A stretch of 64,000 bases of DNA from Budorcas taxicolor (taxonomy: Eukaryota; Chordata; Mammalia; Artiodactyla; Bovidae), in assembly GCF_023091745.1 (NCBI RefSeq), contig NC_068930.1, forward strand, positions 8,950,262-9,014,261, written 5' to 3'. Position 1 is the stretch's first letter; each line of letters starts with the position of its first letter. The position numbers and the translations under genes are program-made. Below the pieces are notes generated by a model. It was not told the DNA's origin. It searched no databases and was given only the letters and a program-made list of their open reading frames with translations. Below are positions 21,805 through 33,187 of the stretch, one piece after another.

Positions 21805-23269
21805 AATTCAATCTAACTACTGTTTATTACAGACCAGCCTGTGTGAGATTCTCTGCTGAATGCCTGCAGAGGAATAGGAGGAGAGAGGCAACTCAGTTCG
21901 CCATTTCACAAGGTTGATGATAAGCAGCATAGCAGAGACCCAAGCAGGGTCAGGAGAGGTTCCAAGAAGGAAAGAAAAATAGGCTACAGAATGGAGGTAG
22001 CCTTAAGGATGAGCAGAGTTAGGGATGAGGGATTGGGGAAGATGGGGCACAGTGAGCCAATGGGAGCTGAAAGCAGACTTCCCTGTAAGAGAAGATCGGA
22101 CCTAGAGAAGAAACAAGATAAACAGAATTCCAGAGGGAAGCCCTCTGAGGCACATGTGGTATCACATGGGCTGCCCCCTCCCAGGCCCGCTTGCTGCCAG
22201 ATCCAGGAGCTCTCTTCTGTCACATCTGATCTCCTCTCCACCTACCTGCTGTGAGGCGTAAAGGTAGTTGGTATATGAGGGTCAGTCAGACATAAAGCTG
22301 GAAAAATCAACTGATGAAGGAAACTAAAATGAAACTTAATTGCAATTCCAGAAGTTAATTACATGATGTGTACAAATCTTGGTCCACACTCTAAGGAAGG
22401 TATATAAAAAATGTAGCTTTTTTTATTTTTTTAGCAGCCAGCCTAATTTGTGTTTCTCAACTCCATTCTAGTCCATGTTGGATTCCTAATCACTTCAAGA
22501 GTTTTTTGCTCCATTTTTCCTGAGTTTGCATCTAAGTTCAGTTGAGGATGCATCTGGTTACTGTGATGTCTGGTTTATTCATCTCTAGGGCTGCTGTAGC
22601 AACCCTCTAACTGGTGGTCCTATTTTCACGTATTCTGATGCTCTGAGGGTTAAGACTGCAGCACATGAATTTTAGAAAGGACACAGTTCAGCCCACAACT
22701 TCTTACCCTAGAGCATCTCTGCCTTCTGGTCCCAGCCATGGGATGTTCAGCTCACCTGTTGCAGAAAAGATGTCCTTCCTGCAGGTCCACATGGTTCATC
22801 AGGGCAAGCCCCTCTCTGTCCCTTCCACACCATGGTCTGTGGCACAAAAATACATTCACCTACTCATGCTTCGGCCTAGGGTTTGTGGGGAGGTGGTCTG
22901 AGGCTCCATCTACCTAAAGATGCCATGTTGTCATTCTCCCTAAGCTCTAGCTGCCTCCCTGGTACTCTGGGCGGAAAGAACAAAGGATCCCTCTCTTCTC
23001 AGATCTCATAAGCCTTAGAGAGGTTTTACTGTTCCTGTTGAAACGTTTCTTTGTGCTGGGGATCAGCCTGAAGAAGTGCAAGGTCTTGTCTGGCCTTTGA
23101 GATCAAAACCCAAAACGCTCTGTGGAGCCACTAGCATATGTCATCTCTCAAGGCTGCCTCCACTTCAAGGCAAGAGAGATGTTGCCTGGTGTGTTTCAGG
23201 TAGGCATGGAGGAATGAACACGCCTTTCCTCCTATTGCAGGTGTTTCCTCAAACACGTTTATGTGGACC

Positions 23270-23490
23270 ATGGGCTGGCTAGCTATGGCCTGTGAGCCAA
23301 GTCTGGCCCACCACTGGGTTTTGTAAAGTTTTATTAGCACACAGCCACACCGTTTTGTTTAGACATTGTCTTTGGCCGCTTTTGTGCTATAGTGGCAGAG
23401 TTGAGTACTTGCATGGCCCATAAATCCAAAAAAAATTGACTGTCTGGGTCTTTGCAGAGAAAGTTTGTGGATTTCTGGTGTAGATTATTG
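23270..23490. mobile_element. hAT-like DNA transposon remnant (tentative)
   Basis: 'ctagctatggcctgtgagcc', 'ttttgtaaagttttattagc', 'acacagccacaccgttttg' and 'gcagagttgagtacttgc' follow an abundant old mammalian repeat that I associate with hAT (Charlie-type) elements. The class is from memory and could be wrong; that it is an interspersed repeat is more certain. Confidence 0.45.
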
Positions 23491-24577
23491 TAACACAAAA
23501 GCCTAAAAACTTTTGCCATCTTCTACTGTCATATCTCTTCTATAAGGCAGTGATCACAGGGTGATCTTACAGTATGAAGACAAGAAATGGCAAACAGAGG
23601 GAAAAGAAATATTCAAAATGGAATGGTTAGGGTGTCAGAATGTCACCTTGCTAACAGGACTTTATAGTTTTTGGAAAGTCATTGAGCAGAGCAGCTGTGA
23701 TTTGTGCTGGATTTCAGTAAAAAAAATGTGCCTGGGGAATAGGGGAAGCAGTCTCACCCCCTCATGATGTTCTTGGCATCGTGGAAGTGAAGGGCACCAT
23801 TGAGGTGGCCCCCATCAGAGTCCTAAGAGGACACTAGGGCCTCGCAGAAGAGCTGGGCAGGGCCAGCTTCAGCCAGCCAGGCCAGGGTCCTGCTGCTCCC
23901 CAGTGCCCTTCCCATGTGTAGATGTGGCCCCAGGACACATCTGGGTCTGCAGAACTGGTTAAAATCCCAGCCTCAGCACAAAGCATCGAGGACCCAAGAC
24001 TGCAGTCTTGAGTATGTGTGGTCTCACGCTTGTCTGGTAAAGGATGCAGAGCTGGGATCCGGCTGGTCTCTACCCAGAGCCCATGCACAAGTGAATTAAT
24101 AGTTCTGATTCTTTTCATTATACAGTAAATGAGAGCTGTTTATTTACTCAACGTGAAACTTAGTGACCTCCGAATTATAGCTAGCAGCCATTTAAAGGTC
24201 TTCATTCTGTAGGAGAAAAAAAAAATCAAAAAACCCACACACGCCAAAAATTCCCCTTGGGGTTTTCAGTGTTACAGATGGTCAAGTTTTAAGTTCAGAT
24301 AAAAGACAATTCTGGGATCTTGCTGAACTGATCCATCCCGTATCCTATTTCCAGATGACCTTGATTTACAGTTCTTGGATGTATTTTTCTCATGGCTTAC
24401 TTAACATGTCGTCATCGCGGGGCCTGGATTGCTGAGAGATGGTGTGTAAGAGGAGAGGGGGTGTTGCTTTGGAAACCCTGTGTGCCCTTCCCCCTCCTGG
24501 AAAGAGAAGCCACCTGTGAGCTCCCCTGCTGTTTCTGCAGCCTGTCTGGTTAACATGAACCCTTCTCTTCCTTCTAG

Positions 24578-24744
24578 CCCAGGACCAGGAGGCACGCACT
24601 GCCTGGGTGCCAGTGTGGAGCACACAGTCTGTGAGAACCTGCCCTGTCCCAAGGGTCTGCCCAGCTTCCGTGACCAGCAGTGCCAGACGTACGACCGGCT
24701 GAGCAGCAAGAAGAAGGGCCTGCTCACTGCAGTGGTGGTTGACG
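24578..24744 (+). CDS. ADAMTS17: ADAMTS17 exon: end of TSP1 repeat, start of Cys-rich domain
   Basis: This exon is 167 nt, entered in phase 2 and left in phase 1. The acceptor is ctcttccttctag and the donor G|gtaaag. The first base completes the proline codon begun at 6306-6307. The peptide continues PGPGGTHCLGASVEHTVC and ENLPCPKG, which supplies the last three cysteines of the first thrombospondin repeat. It then runs into the Cys-rich domain at FRDQQCQTYDRLSSKKKGL. It ends within the Asp codon of the VVVD-D junction. It differs from human as remembered at a few positions (for example QTYDRLSS for QAHDRLSP), ordinary divergence for a mammalian orthologue. Longer open frames on the opposite strand here are shadows. 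Confidence 0.95.
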
Positions 24745-25179
24745 GTAAAGGCACAGGGCACATCCTTTCAGCAGAGCTTCCCTCTCCCCTCCCCCAGTGC
24801 CATAAACACCTCCTGGGAAAACCCTCAGGCATCCCCGCCTCCAAAATCCACCCGGTCCTGCCCGACTCAGCTGTGGACCCAATTCTTGAGCCATGGGTTG
24901 GACCTGGATGACCCAGCTCGGTGAGATTTCCCAAAAGCAGCCGTGAGGCAGGCACTGGACCTGATCTCTCCTGCCCGGGTGTGCTGGCAGCCTGCCGTCT
25001 CGTGCCCTGTGCTGCCAGGCCCGGGCCAACCCTGAGAACACAGCTCTGCAGGAGCAGGACAGCGGGTTTATGCATCTGCTGTTTCTCTTTCCAGTGGTGA
25101 TGCTTTCTTGCATTTCTTTACTTTACTTGCATTTCATCTTGGGTTGGCTCTTACTCCTTGAGTAGAGTGTTTGGGAAAA

Positions 25180-25440
25180 AGTTTTTTTTTTTTAATTGAA
25201 GTAACGTTGGCTTATAACATTATATAAATGTCACATGTGCGACGCTGTATTTTTCACTTGTGTATGCACTACAGGGTGCTCCCCACGAGAAGTTCCGTTC
25301 CATCTGTCACCATACAGTTGGCCCTCTTTACCCTCCCCGCACCCCCCTTCCCTGCTGGGAACCACTGCCCTGTTCACTGTATCTGTGTTTGTTTTCATTT
25401 TTGTTCGAGGACAGTTTACAGCTTGGTGAAGATAACAGTA
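25180..25440 (-). mobile_element. L1 LINE 3' region, antisense
   Basis: 'tttaattgaagtaacgttgg', 'ttcacttgtgtatgcactac', 'ccgttccatctgtcacca' and 'tgttttcatttttgttcg' match, in order, the complement of an L1MA-type 3' region as remembered. A T-run at 25182-25193 opens it. Confidence 0.65.
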
Positions 25441-25664
25441 AGCAGAGGTCATCTTTTCTTTCCTATGGTTTTCTCTCAAATCAAGAGACTCTGCCCCCTG
25501 GGCCACTGCAAGCATTTCCAGTGACTGATCAAATTCTAGGTGGAGTATCATGTCTGTTGAATTTGTGATGTTTATGTATTGTCCACAAGGATATCCTATT
25601 TGAGGACTATTTGAGGGTTTTTTTCATTCTCAAGATTCTGTTCATCTTTAGGAAACAAGAGTGC

Positions 25665-25850
25665 ATTATAATGATGACAGCGTGGTCCCGTTTATGGAGC
25701 ATACCACGTGCCAGGCTCAAGTCAGCTCTGCATGCATCATGTCATTTAATGTCCAAAACAAGCTGTGTGGAAGGTGAGAGGTTACAGGTTATGTGACATG
25801 CCTTAGCTTCTGCAGCTGATAAGGAGCTGGGAGGGAGCTGACCCCAGTTC
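25665..25850 (+). mobile_element. MIR SINE
   Basis: 'tatggagcataccacgtgcc', then 'catcatgtcatttaatgtcc' and 'gtgacatgccttagcttctgcagc' follow the MIR order in the + direction; moderately diverged. Confidence 0.6.
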
Positions 25851-28575
25851 TGGAGGAGCTGCTGACTCAGAAAATAACCAGCTGGCTTCTGGTACTCGAA
25901 TGAGAAAGAAAAATTTGTGAGTGCTGAGTGAAGAGCTTTAGTAAGAACTCAGGCAACTGGGCCTGATTTTTACACAGTCTCTGAAGTATTTTGCAGGAAA
26001 ATGAAGTTCTTGTGTCAGGACTTAGGTTACTTCACTGTCACGTAAAGAATCTCTGAAATCTACACTCTGTTACACGCTCAAGTGTGCATAGCTGTGCCGG
26101 GGGTAGGCCCAGGCAGTTCAGGAAATAGTGAGCCCAGACCTACAGCTTTTAACCCAACAACCTGACCCATTAGTTTCCTTCGTGCTCACATGGGATGTTC
26201 TAAACTGTCGCAGAGAACGTCAACCCAACCGGCGATGGGCTCATTTTAAAGCACTGGGGAGTCCTTCAGACGTTTTCGTCTTTCACAAAGACCACCACCT
26301 TTGGGAGCTGTGTGACTGTCACTGCCCTGTCGCCTAACCAGATGACTTCCAGGAGGATGCCCTTCACACTCTCCGGTTTCCCTGTGGTCTAGGGAGAGAG
26401 GAGACCCGCGCCCCCCAAAGGGGGACAGGCAGCTGGAGGCCGAGGCTCACGAGAGCCTCAGAGCTCTGCCTCGGCATCCAGCATCCGTCTGATGCAGGCA
26501 GACGCTCGAGGCTTCTAGATGTCCCAGGCACCCTACTCGGGAAGGAGACAGTGCCGACAGGGGCTGCCAGGTCTCCAGCGCATTTGCACACCTTCAGCCC
26601 CATCCCCACACTCCTGGATAAATGGGTTCTGGTCCCTTGCCTGTCCTCTCCCTCATCTTGGGAGAGAGAAGAGGTCAGGCCTGGACAGACGCGCCCCACT
26701 CTCGTTTCTCCTCGGCCATGTGCTCGGCCTTGTTATTCTTTCCTTGGTCTCTTGCTCCAATTTTCAGTTTTCCTGCCTCATTTATTCAATGCAGAAATCC
26801 CACTGAAATATCTGTTTTTCCATAGATTTCTCCAAGTCCAGATTAAACTTCTGTTTTCCTTGTAACCACTTTTGGATCACTGAGCCGCTTGGTTCCTTAT
26901 CATCACAGTGGCTGAGGCTGATGTCTGCCCAGAGCCCCCTTCAGGGAAGCCTCCAAGTGCAGCTATCTGGGGAAGCTGGCTGGGTTCAGAATGTGTGTTG
27001 ACCCACTCACTTTTGGTTTCTGCCAAAGCAATGAATAATTACAGCCAGAGTGCCCCTGCCTTTGAACTGAAAAGTGCAGCCCTATGTGATAAGGCAGTGA
27101 GCACTCTGCCTTTGAAGAAAAGACCTCAAGTTCAGGGCTCTGCCGGGGTAGCTTGACACGGCGCCCTTGGGGGTGGGATTGCCATGGCTTCTTGCATGTT
27201 TGGTTTCATTTCCTTCTCAAATAGAAACAGAAGCCAGCATTTTTTTTTTAAAGGAGTGTTTCACAAGGATAAAAGCAAAATAATAAATGGCCAATTCAGA
27301 AGGTAGGGGGAGAATACAGATTATAAGTGTTCCCCTCACAACTCCATTTATAAAAGGCACAATTCTAGCTCAGCCGTGAGAGGAACGATTCCTGTGGTTG
27401 GGCTCTGGGCTCTTCTGAAGCCCATTATGACTGCCCCATTCATAGCATCGCTATCGCTGTGGAATTCTTTGGCGAGTGACGCACAGTTCAAGAAAGGGGA
27501 AGCTATATATATATATGTTTTTTCTCTTCTTGAAAAAAAATGAATTCTTACAGAGGTAGATTTTCCAAGGGAGAGCTCAGGACCACAAATTCATACCACC
27601 CCCAAAAGAAGACAAAGACTCTCCTTAAAAAATATTTCTAAGTGGAAAAGCCTTTAGACAGAAACCCAATGAGGTGGCCTGTTGCCAAACCCACCCCTTT
27701 TCTGCCTTCCCCGTGGAATCTCGTTGGAGTGGAAGCCTTCAAGAGGTTAGTCCTCCCTGCCCAGACCAGCAGGCCACATGCCCACTGAAGTGTCAGAGGC
27801 GATGGCAAAGGCCCTGTCTGGATGTGGAGGTGCTTTTCAAACTCACTCTGTGACATGGCAGGACCCACTGTGGGTCTGAGCCTCCCTGGGGATGGAAGGG
27901 CCGACAGTCAGGGTTCTCTCACTCCAGCTTGGCCAAGCTGGCAGCTAGAATTGCTTAGTGAAAAAAAGAGAGTGGTTGCAAAGATGGAGGGTGTCTCACA
28001 GGTCCTCAGGGCCAGGAGGAAGTTCTGGGCCAGGGTCTCTGAAGATGTCAGGACTTTCTGTCCGTGTTCAGCACAGCTTGTGTTTGTGAGCCATGACTTC
28101 CTGTCCCTGCTGCAGACTGGCTTTCTCACAGCTTGTCCACGAGCAGGCTCATGGGCAGCCCACAGCACCTTTTATTAAGTCCTCCTCCTGTATCCAGATC
28201 CTTTGGGGTCAGATGTGGTTGGAAGATCAGAGCACTTCAGCTGTTGGAAGAATACCAACCATACATCAACCATGTATTACTTAATACCCCAGCCAGGTCC
28301 TGGGAAGCACCCCTCAGTCAGACACACGGACACCTCCAGGTTGCCAGGGAACAGTCTTTAAGTGGGTTGCTGCATACTACCAGCAACCTCATGTCAGTCA
28401 AGGCTAGTTTTGCAGCCTTTTATGTCTACTGTGAATGTTTAAAAAAAAATGCCTGCAGTGTTCAGAGCTTCTGGATTTCTGAATTGTGGATGAGGAAGTG
28501 TAGACTTCTTAGAGATCCATCAACCTTGAGCACATATAACCTCTCTACCTGAATATTCATTGGAATAAGCTTTGT

Positions 28576-28853
28576 ACCTGAGTTTCAGCTGAAGCTGAAG
28601 CTCCAGTACTTTGGCCACCTGATTCAAAGAGCTGACTCATTGGAAAAGACCCTGATGCTGGGAAAGATTGAAGGCAGGAGGAGAAGGGGATAGCAGAGGA
28701 TGAGGTGGTTGGATGGCATCACAGACACAATGGACATGAGTTTGAGTAGGCTCTGGGAGTTGGTGATGGACAGGGAAGACTGGCGTGCTGCAGTCCATGG
28801 GGTCGCAAAGAGTTGGACATGACTGAGGGACTGAACAGAACTGATCTGACTTT
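28576..28853 (+). mobile_element. BovB 3' tail, sense
   Basis: It begins in the C-terminal coding part ('cagtactttggccacctgat') and runs through 'gatggcatcacagacacaat' to the terminal 'ggactgaacagaactgatc'. It is 5' truncated. It is opposite in orientation to most BovB copies in the gene. Confidence 0.87.
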
Positions 28854-28887
28854 CAGTGCTGATTTTCTGGGAGACTTTGATTTAGTG

Positions 28888-29060
28888 TAGCTGTGGTCAG
28901 GTGGCCATTCTTGGTCCAATCAACTGAGGCCGCTTGAGGCCTGGTTATGAGGCTGTGGTGGGGAGAAAGACTCTGATTGGTCTAGCTGCAGTCAGGTGGC
29001 CACTGCTGGTCCAATCAGCTGAGGCCTGGCTGTGGGTCATGGTGGGCAGCTTTGGAGATC
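28888..29060 (+). repeat. 95-bp tandem duplication with CCAAT motifs
   Basis: Two head-to-tail copies start at 28888 and 28983. Both contain 'caggtggcca', then 'tggtccaatca' and 'ctgaggcc'. They differ at scattered positions, so the duplication is not recent. The second copy is incomplete. Confidence 0.7.
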
Positions 29061-29391
29061 CAAGCAGCCTCCTCAGCATGGATACCTCACAGAGGGCCAG
29101 GCAGGGCTGGGGTGAGCAGCTATGATGGCCTCAAAGTTAACTAGTCTCCACCTTAGTAAGACTTTGTAACCTCTGGCAGAGAGAGGACGACAAAAGCACT
29201 TAGAACCACAAGTGTCCTCTTCACCATTCTGGCCCCAGAGCACCAGGGCAAGTCCTCCAAGCCTCCACCAAGCAGATGTGGTGGTGTGGCTCTCAAGCCC
29301 CCAAGCCTGTCTCACCTTCCCTGTTTGCAGCTTCCCCATCAAGTAAGTCCTGACAACAGGTGAGTCAGTGGAAAGCTGGGACCCACCCTAA

Positions 29392-29570
29392 ACAGACTGA
29401 GAGCAGGAGAAGGGGACGACAGAGGACGAGATGGTTGGGTGGCATCATCGACTCAATGGACATGAGTTTGAGTAAGCTCTGGGAGTTGGTGATGGACAGG
29501 GATGCCTGCCATGCTGCAGTCCATGGGGTCACAAAGAGTCTGACTGAGTGACCTAACTGAACTGATCCCA
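29392..29570 (+). mobile_element. BovB 3' tail, sense, short
   Basis: 'gagagcaggagaaggggacg', 'gatggttgggtggcatcatc' and the terminal 'tgacctaactgaactgatcc' identify about 180 bp of the BovB tail. It is 5' truncated. Confidence 0.85.
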
Positions 29571-29700
29571 AACAGCTTCAATCCAGATTTCATCTTGGCA
29601 CACATCAGCCAGGCAAGAGGGATGTTCCAAGCTTCTTTCCTTAGGGTATATGGTTGTATAACTTTTAAGAAAATTTTTACCTCCCTCTATACAACTAAGA

Positions 29701-29911
29701 GCTTCCCTGGTGGCTCAGATGGTAAAGAATCTGCCTGCAATGTGGGAGACCTGGGTTCAATTCCTGGGTAGGGAAGATCCCCTGGAGGAGGGCATGGCAA
29801 CCCACTCTGGTATTCTTGTCTGGAGAATCCCCATGGACAGAGGAGCCTGGCAGGCTACAGTCCATGGGATCACAAAAGAGTCAGACATAACTGAGAAACT
29901 AAGCGCAGCAC
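29701..29911 (+). mobile_element. Bov-tA SINE, sense
   Basis: The tRNA-Glu-like head ('ggtggctcagatggtaaaga', B box 'gggttcaattcc') is followed by the Bov-A part to 'acataactgagaaactaagc'. The target duplication is atacaactaaga (29689-29700) against atacaactgagg (29912-29923), 10 of 12 matching. Confidence 0.9.
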
Positions 29912-30629
29912 ATACAACTGAGGATGTAAGAGTGTTGATACTGCCCAGAGTTGAAACCCAACACCTCATGTTATTTATCAGAAATTAATTGCCCAGCCAG
30001 GGCAGCTCAGAGGGGGATATTCAGAGAATTTTGAGAGGTTCTGAGATGCTCAAGTTTTATGAAGTTAATCCTGTGTCCCTTTGGGTGTGGGGTGCCCTGA
30101 TTTCTGAGTAGAATCCTCAGAAAAGGAGATGGACAAATGGAGTGAGTTTCAGCGGAGCAGGGGAAGGAAGTGTTACCTCTGGGCTCTGTTGTGGGGCTTG
30201 AGGCTCTCCAGACTGCCCACGCCATGAAGGACCGTGTCTGCAGCTGGGAGAGTAGAGTTGAGTGTACCTTCTTCCTGGGCTCATGTCAGAATCCCTCCAT
30301 CTGAGGTTGGGATCCCCTGATTTGCAGAGTCTCTACTTCCCTGATGTTCACATCAAAGAACCTGGGTGGACCATCTTCATCCCTTTCAAGTCTGGTCTTT
30401 CTAACTTACCTCAGAGAGCCTCTACTTTTCTACCCAAATCCGATTTTCATTTCTGCCTATATCACCGTATATACTCAGAAGCCAGAGAAGTTCATAAAAG
30501 TGGTGGTTTGTTTTCAGCACGGTATCTTTGGTACCTTTGCGTCCCAGAGTTCTCAATTCAGAAGGAAAATAGTGATAAACCAGGGTTTGGCCCTGCCCGG
30601 CAAGGGACTCTGGGTAGCCACGCATATCG

Positions 30630-30775
30630 TCTGAGCCTCACGTGCTCAGCTGTAAGATGGAATGATGACAGCAGCCTCCTGAAATGCACAGACACTGCTT
30701 AGCATGCTGCAAGGCACACAGCAGACAATGTCATTTATGATTTTATCATCATCACCATTGTCATTATCACTGTAG
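30630..30775 (-). mobile_element. MIR SINE, antisense
   Basis: 'gcctcacgtgctcagctgta', 'agatggaatgatgacagcag' and 'agcatgctgcaaggcacaca' follow the complement of MIR. The end runs into an 'atcatcatcacca' simple stretch. Confidence 0.6.
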
Positions 30776-31313
30776 TTGAATGAATCTCCTCGAAGCTCAG
30801 TTACTGCAGATATTGAGGCAGCGCTTCAGTTTAAATGTAACCCTTCATTCTGAAACTGCTTTGGCCAAGGGATCCATCCTTACAGTGAAACACTAGAGGA
30901 AGCCTGTGGAGAAGGTATATCCATCCATTCAAGATTGGGACTCTGTGTTGCCCCTCTCCCAGTGGCTCCCCAACATGCTCACAGGAAAGCTCAGGGTCCC
31001 AAAGAGCACCCCCAAATTCTTGTCAAATTAGCCTCCCAGAACCTGACCTCAGTTTACATTTCAGTCTCCCATAGTTCTTTCACTGACCATCATCTGGGGT
31101 TATTCCATCTAAATGGAGGGACAGCTGACCTCAGCCTGCCACCTGGGGGAATGGATCATTCTTTCCAGTATGCCTGTCTTCTGACAGCTCAGATCAGACC
31201 TGTGAGTATTTTCACAGTCTGCCTCATCAGGAGTTTGCTATTTATTTGTCCACAAGACCACCAGGGCCTTGAAAAGCATGCGTGATTCATCTTTCTTTCC
31301 CAAGCAGTGCTAG

Positions 31314-32025
31314 AACAGTGCCTTGTGTGAGAGAGGTCCTCCATCCACATTTATTAAATGAAGCATTGTTACTTTGCTTACTTGGGAAACTACCCTTCAC
31401 AGTTGAATTTTTTTCCCCCACAACTAACTGGAACAGCCAAGTTGAACATCTGCACTCGACCCCTATAACTCCTTTCTAGTGTTCTAAGACAAGCTTCCCA
31501 GTGGACATGTTGGTCAGTAGCCCTACATGGGAGAGGAGCTCAATGGAAAGCTGCTGAGCACAGTGGCAGTTTAGTGTCTGTCACCCAATCACAAAAGTGA
31601 ACCTGGCTGAGGCAACATGTCTGCTCTGACAAGACCTCTCCAGCTAGGATGCCAAAGCCTAAACTGAGGCCATGTCAGCTCCAGAAGCCTTTTGTTTTGC
31701 CTGTGCCTTTGTTTATCTGAGGCCACCAGAAGACCCTCCTGGGGAAGGCTCATAGTGGAGATAAAAGGCTTGGCAGAAACAATGCAAAGATGGTGTTTCT
31801 CTCTCTGGAAGTTCCTTTGCAAAATAATCATAGAAACTGCATTAGAATTAGGTGACTGAGAGAGAGAAAATGGTGCATTTATCTTTCTCAATTATCTACA
31901 AAAGAACAAAACCATTTGTATTATTACTTTTTTAAGTCCTCTTGTCCCTACTTCAAACAGTGCCTTGTGTGAGAGAGGTCCTCTATCCACATTTGTTAAA
32001 TGAAGCATTGTTACTTTGCTTACTT
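31314..32025 (+). repeat. 70-bp direct duplication, copies 572 bp apart
   Basis: Positions 31314-31383 and 31956-32025 are the same 70 bp with two differences (a C/T and an A/G). Both run from 'aacagtgccttgtgtgagag' to 'actttgcttactt'. The 572-bp spacer is sequence I do not recognise. L1 sequence begins immediately after the second copy. Confidence 0.9.
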
Positions 32026-32101
32026 ATAACAATGTAAGTCCTAGCTTACTGGACGTCCTAGCTAATGCAATAAGACAAGAAAAGGAAGTAAAAGGTCCAC
32101 A

Positions 32102-32850
32102 GTTCAGTTCAGTCACTCAGTCATGTCCGACTCTCTGTGATCCCGTGAATTGCAGGCCTCCCTGTTCATCACCAACTCCCGGAGTTCACTCAGATTCACG
32201 TCCATCGAGTCAGTGATGCCATCCAGCCATCTCATCCTCGGTCGTCCCCTTCTCCTCATGCCCCCAATCCCTCCCAGCATCAGAGTCTTTCCCAATGAGT
32301 CAACTCTTCGCATGAGGTGGCCAAAGTACTGGAGTTTCAGCTTTAGCATCACTCTTTCCAAAGAACACCCAGGACTGATCTCCTTTAGAATGGACTGGTT
32401 GGATCTCCTTGCAGTCCAAGGGACTCTCAAGAGTCTTCTCCAACATCACAGTTCAAAAGCATCAATTCTTGGGTGTGCAGCTTTCTTCACAGTCCAACTC
32501 TCACATCCATACATGACCACTGGAAAAACCATAGCCTTGACTAGACGGACCTCTGTTGGCAAAGTAATGTCTCTGTTTTTGAATATGCTATCTAGGTTGG
32601 TCATAACTTTTCTTCCAAGGAGTAAGCATCTTTTAATTCCATGGTTGCAATCACCGTCTGCAGTGATTTTGGAACCCCCCCAAAAAAAGTCTGACACTGT
32701 TTCCACTGTTTCCCCATCTATTTCCCATGAAGTGATGGGACCAGATGCCATGATCTTCCTTTTCTGAATGTTGAGCTCTAAGCCAACTTTTTCACTCTCC
32801 TCTTTCACTTTCATCAAGAGGCTTTTTAGTTCCTCTTCACTTTCTGCCAT
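32102..32850 (-). mobile_element. BovB 3' third, antisense, inside the L1
   Basis: About 749 bp runs from the BovB tail ('cagttcagtcactcagtcat' as complement) to the coding region just past the reverse-transcriptase active site ('ttcactttctgccat'). It is 5' truncated. L1 sequence resumes in register on the far side, which shows this element inserted into the L1. A short cca-c/t-ag repeat at both ends may be the target duplication. Confidence 0.85.
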
Positions 32851-33045
32851 AGATTGGGGAAAAAGAAAAATATCTTTGTTTGCAGATGGCATAATAATCT
32901 GTGTAGAATATCCAAAAGAGTCAACAGAAAACAAAAAACCTCCTGGATTATAACAAGGTTGTAGGATACAACATGTACAAAAGTCAGTCACTTCCTTATA
33001 TAATAGCAATGAGCAAGTGGAGTTTGAAATTAAAAACACAATGCC

Positions 33046-33187
33046 AGGGACTTCCCTGGCAGTCTGATGGTTAAGACTCTGCTTCCCCTACAGGGTCATG
33101 GGTCCAATCCCTGGTCAAGGAACTAAGATCCTGCATTCCATGCCTCTCAGCCAAGAAGTAAAAGGAACACTACTGAAATTCTTAAAA
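33046..33187 (+). mobile_element. CHR-type tRNA-derived SINE inside the L1
   Basis: 'gggacttccctggcagtctg', 'gggtcatgggtccaatccc' and 'ggaactaagatcctgcatt' are the typical phrases of the CHR-2 group of artiodactyl/cetacean SINEs. The target duplication is taaaaacacaatgcc (33031-33045) against taaaaacacgatgct (33188-33202), 13 of 15 matching. Confidence 0.85.

Larger units (their letters stand above)
6308..24577 (+). other. ADAMTS17: ADAMTS17 intron of 18.3 kb
   Basis: The intron holds an ancestral repeat (7485-7875), MIRs (7985-8160, 9291-9590), SINEs (8625-8846, 10086-10199), the nested BovB complex (14605-19715), antisense L1 (19830-21585) with a Bov-A SINE, a BovB tail (21621-21804) and a hAT-like remnant (23270-23490). 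A short stretch at 23042-23105 repeats an L1 phrase also seen near 20973. I recognise nothing in 6308-7484, 8161-8624, 8847-9290, 9591-10085, 10200-14604, 21805-23041 or 23491-24577. The 4.4 kb block 10200-14604 is GC-rich with many chance open frames on both strands and a 17-base A-run near 14086. Confidence 0.85.

Noticed and set aside
24401..25075. 224-codon open frame on the - strand
   Set aside because: It overlaps the ADAMTS17 exon at 24578 in antisense and is a shadow of GC-rich coding and flanking sequence.
29701..29780. tRNA gene (A and B box-like sequences)
   Set aside because: It is the tRNA-Glu-derived head of a Bov-tA SINE, as are similar hits at 15113, 46192 and 52259.
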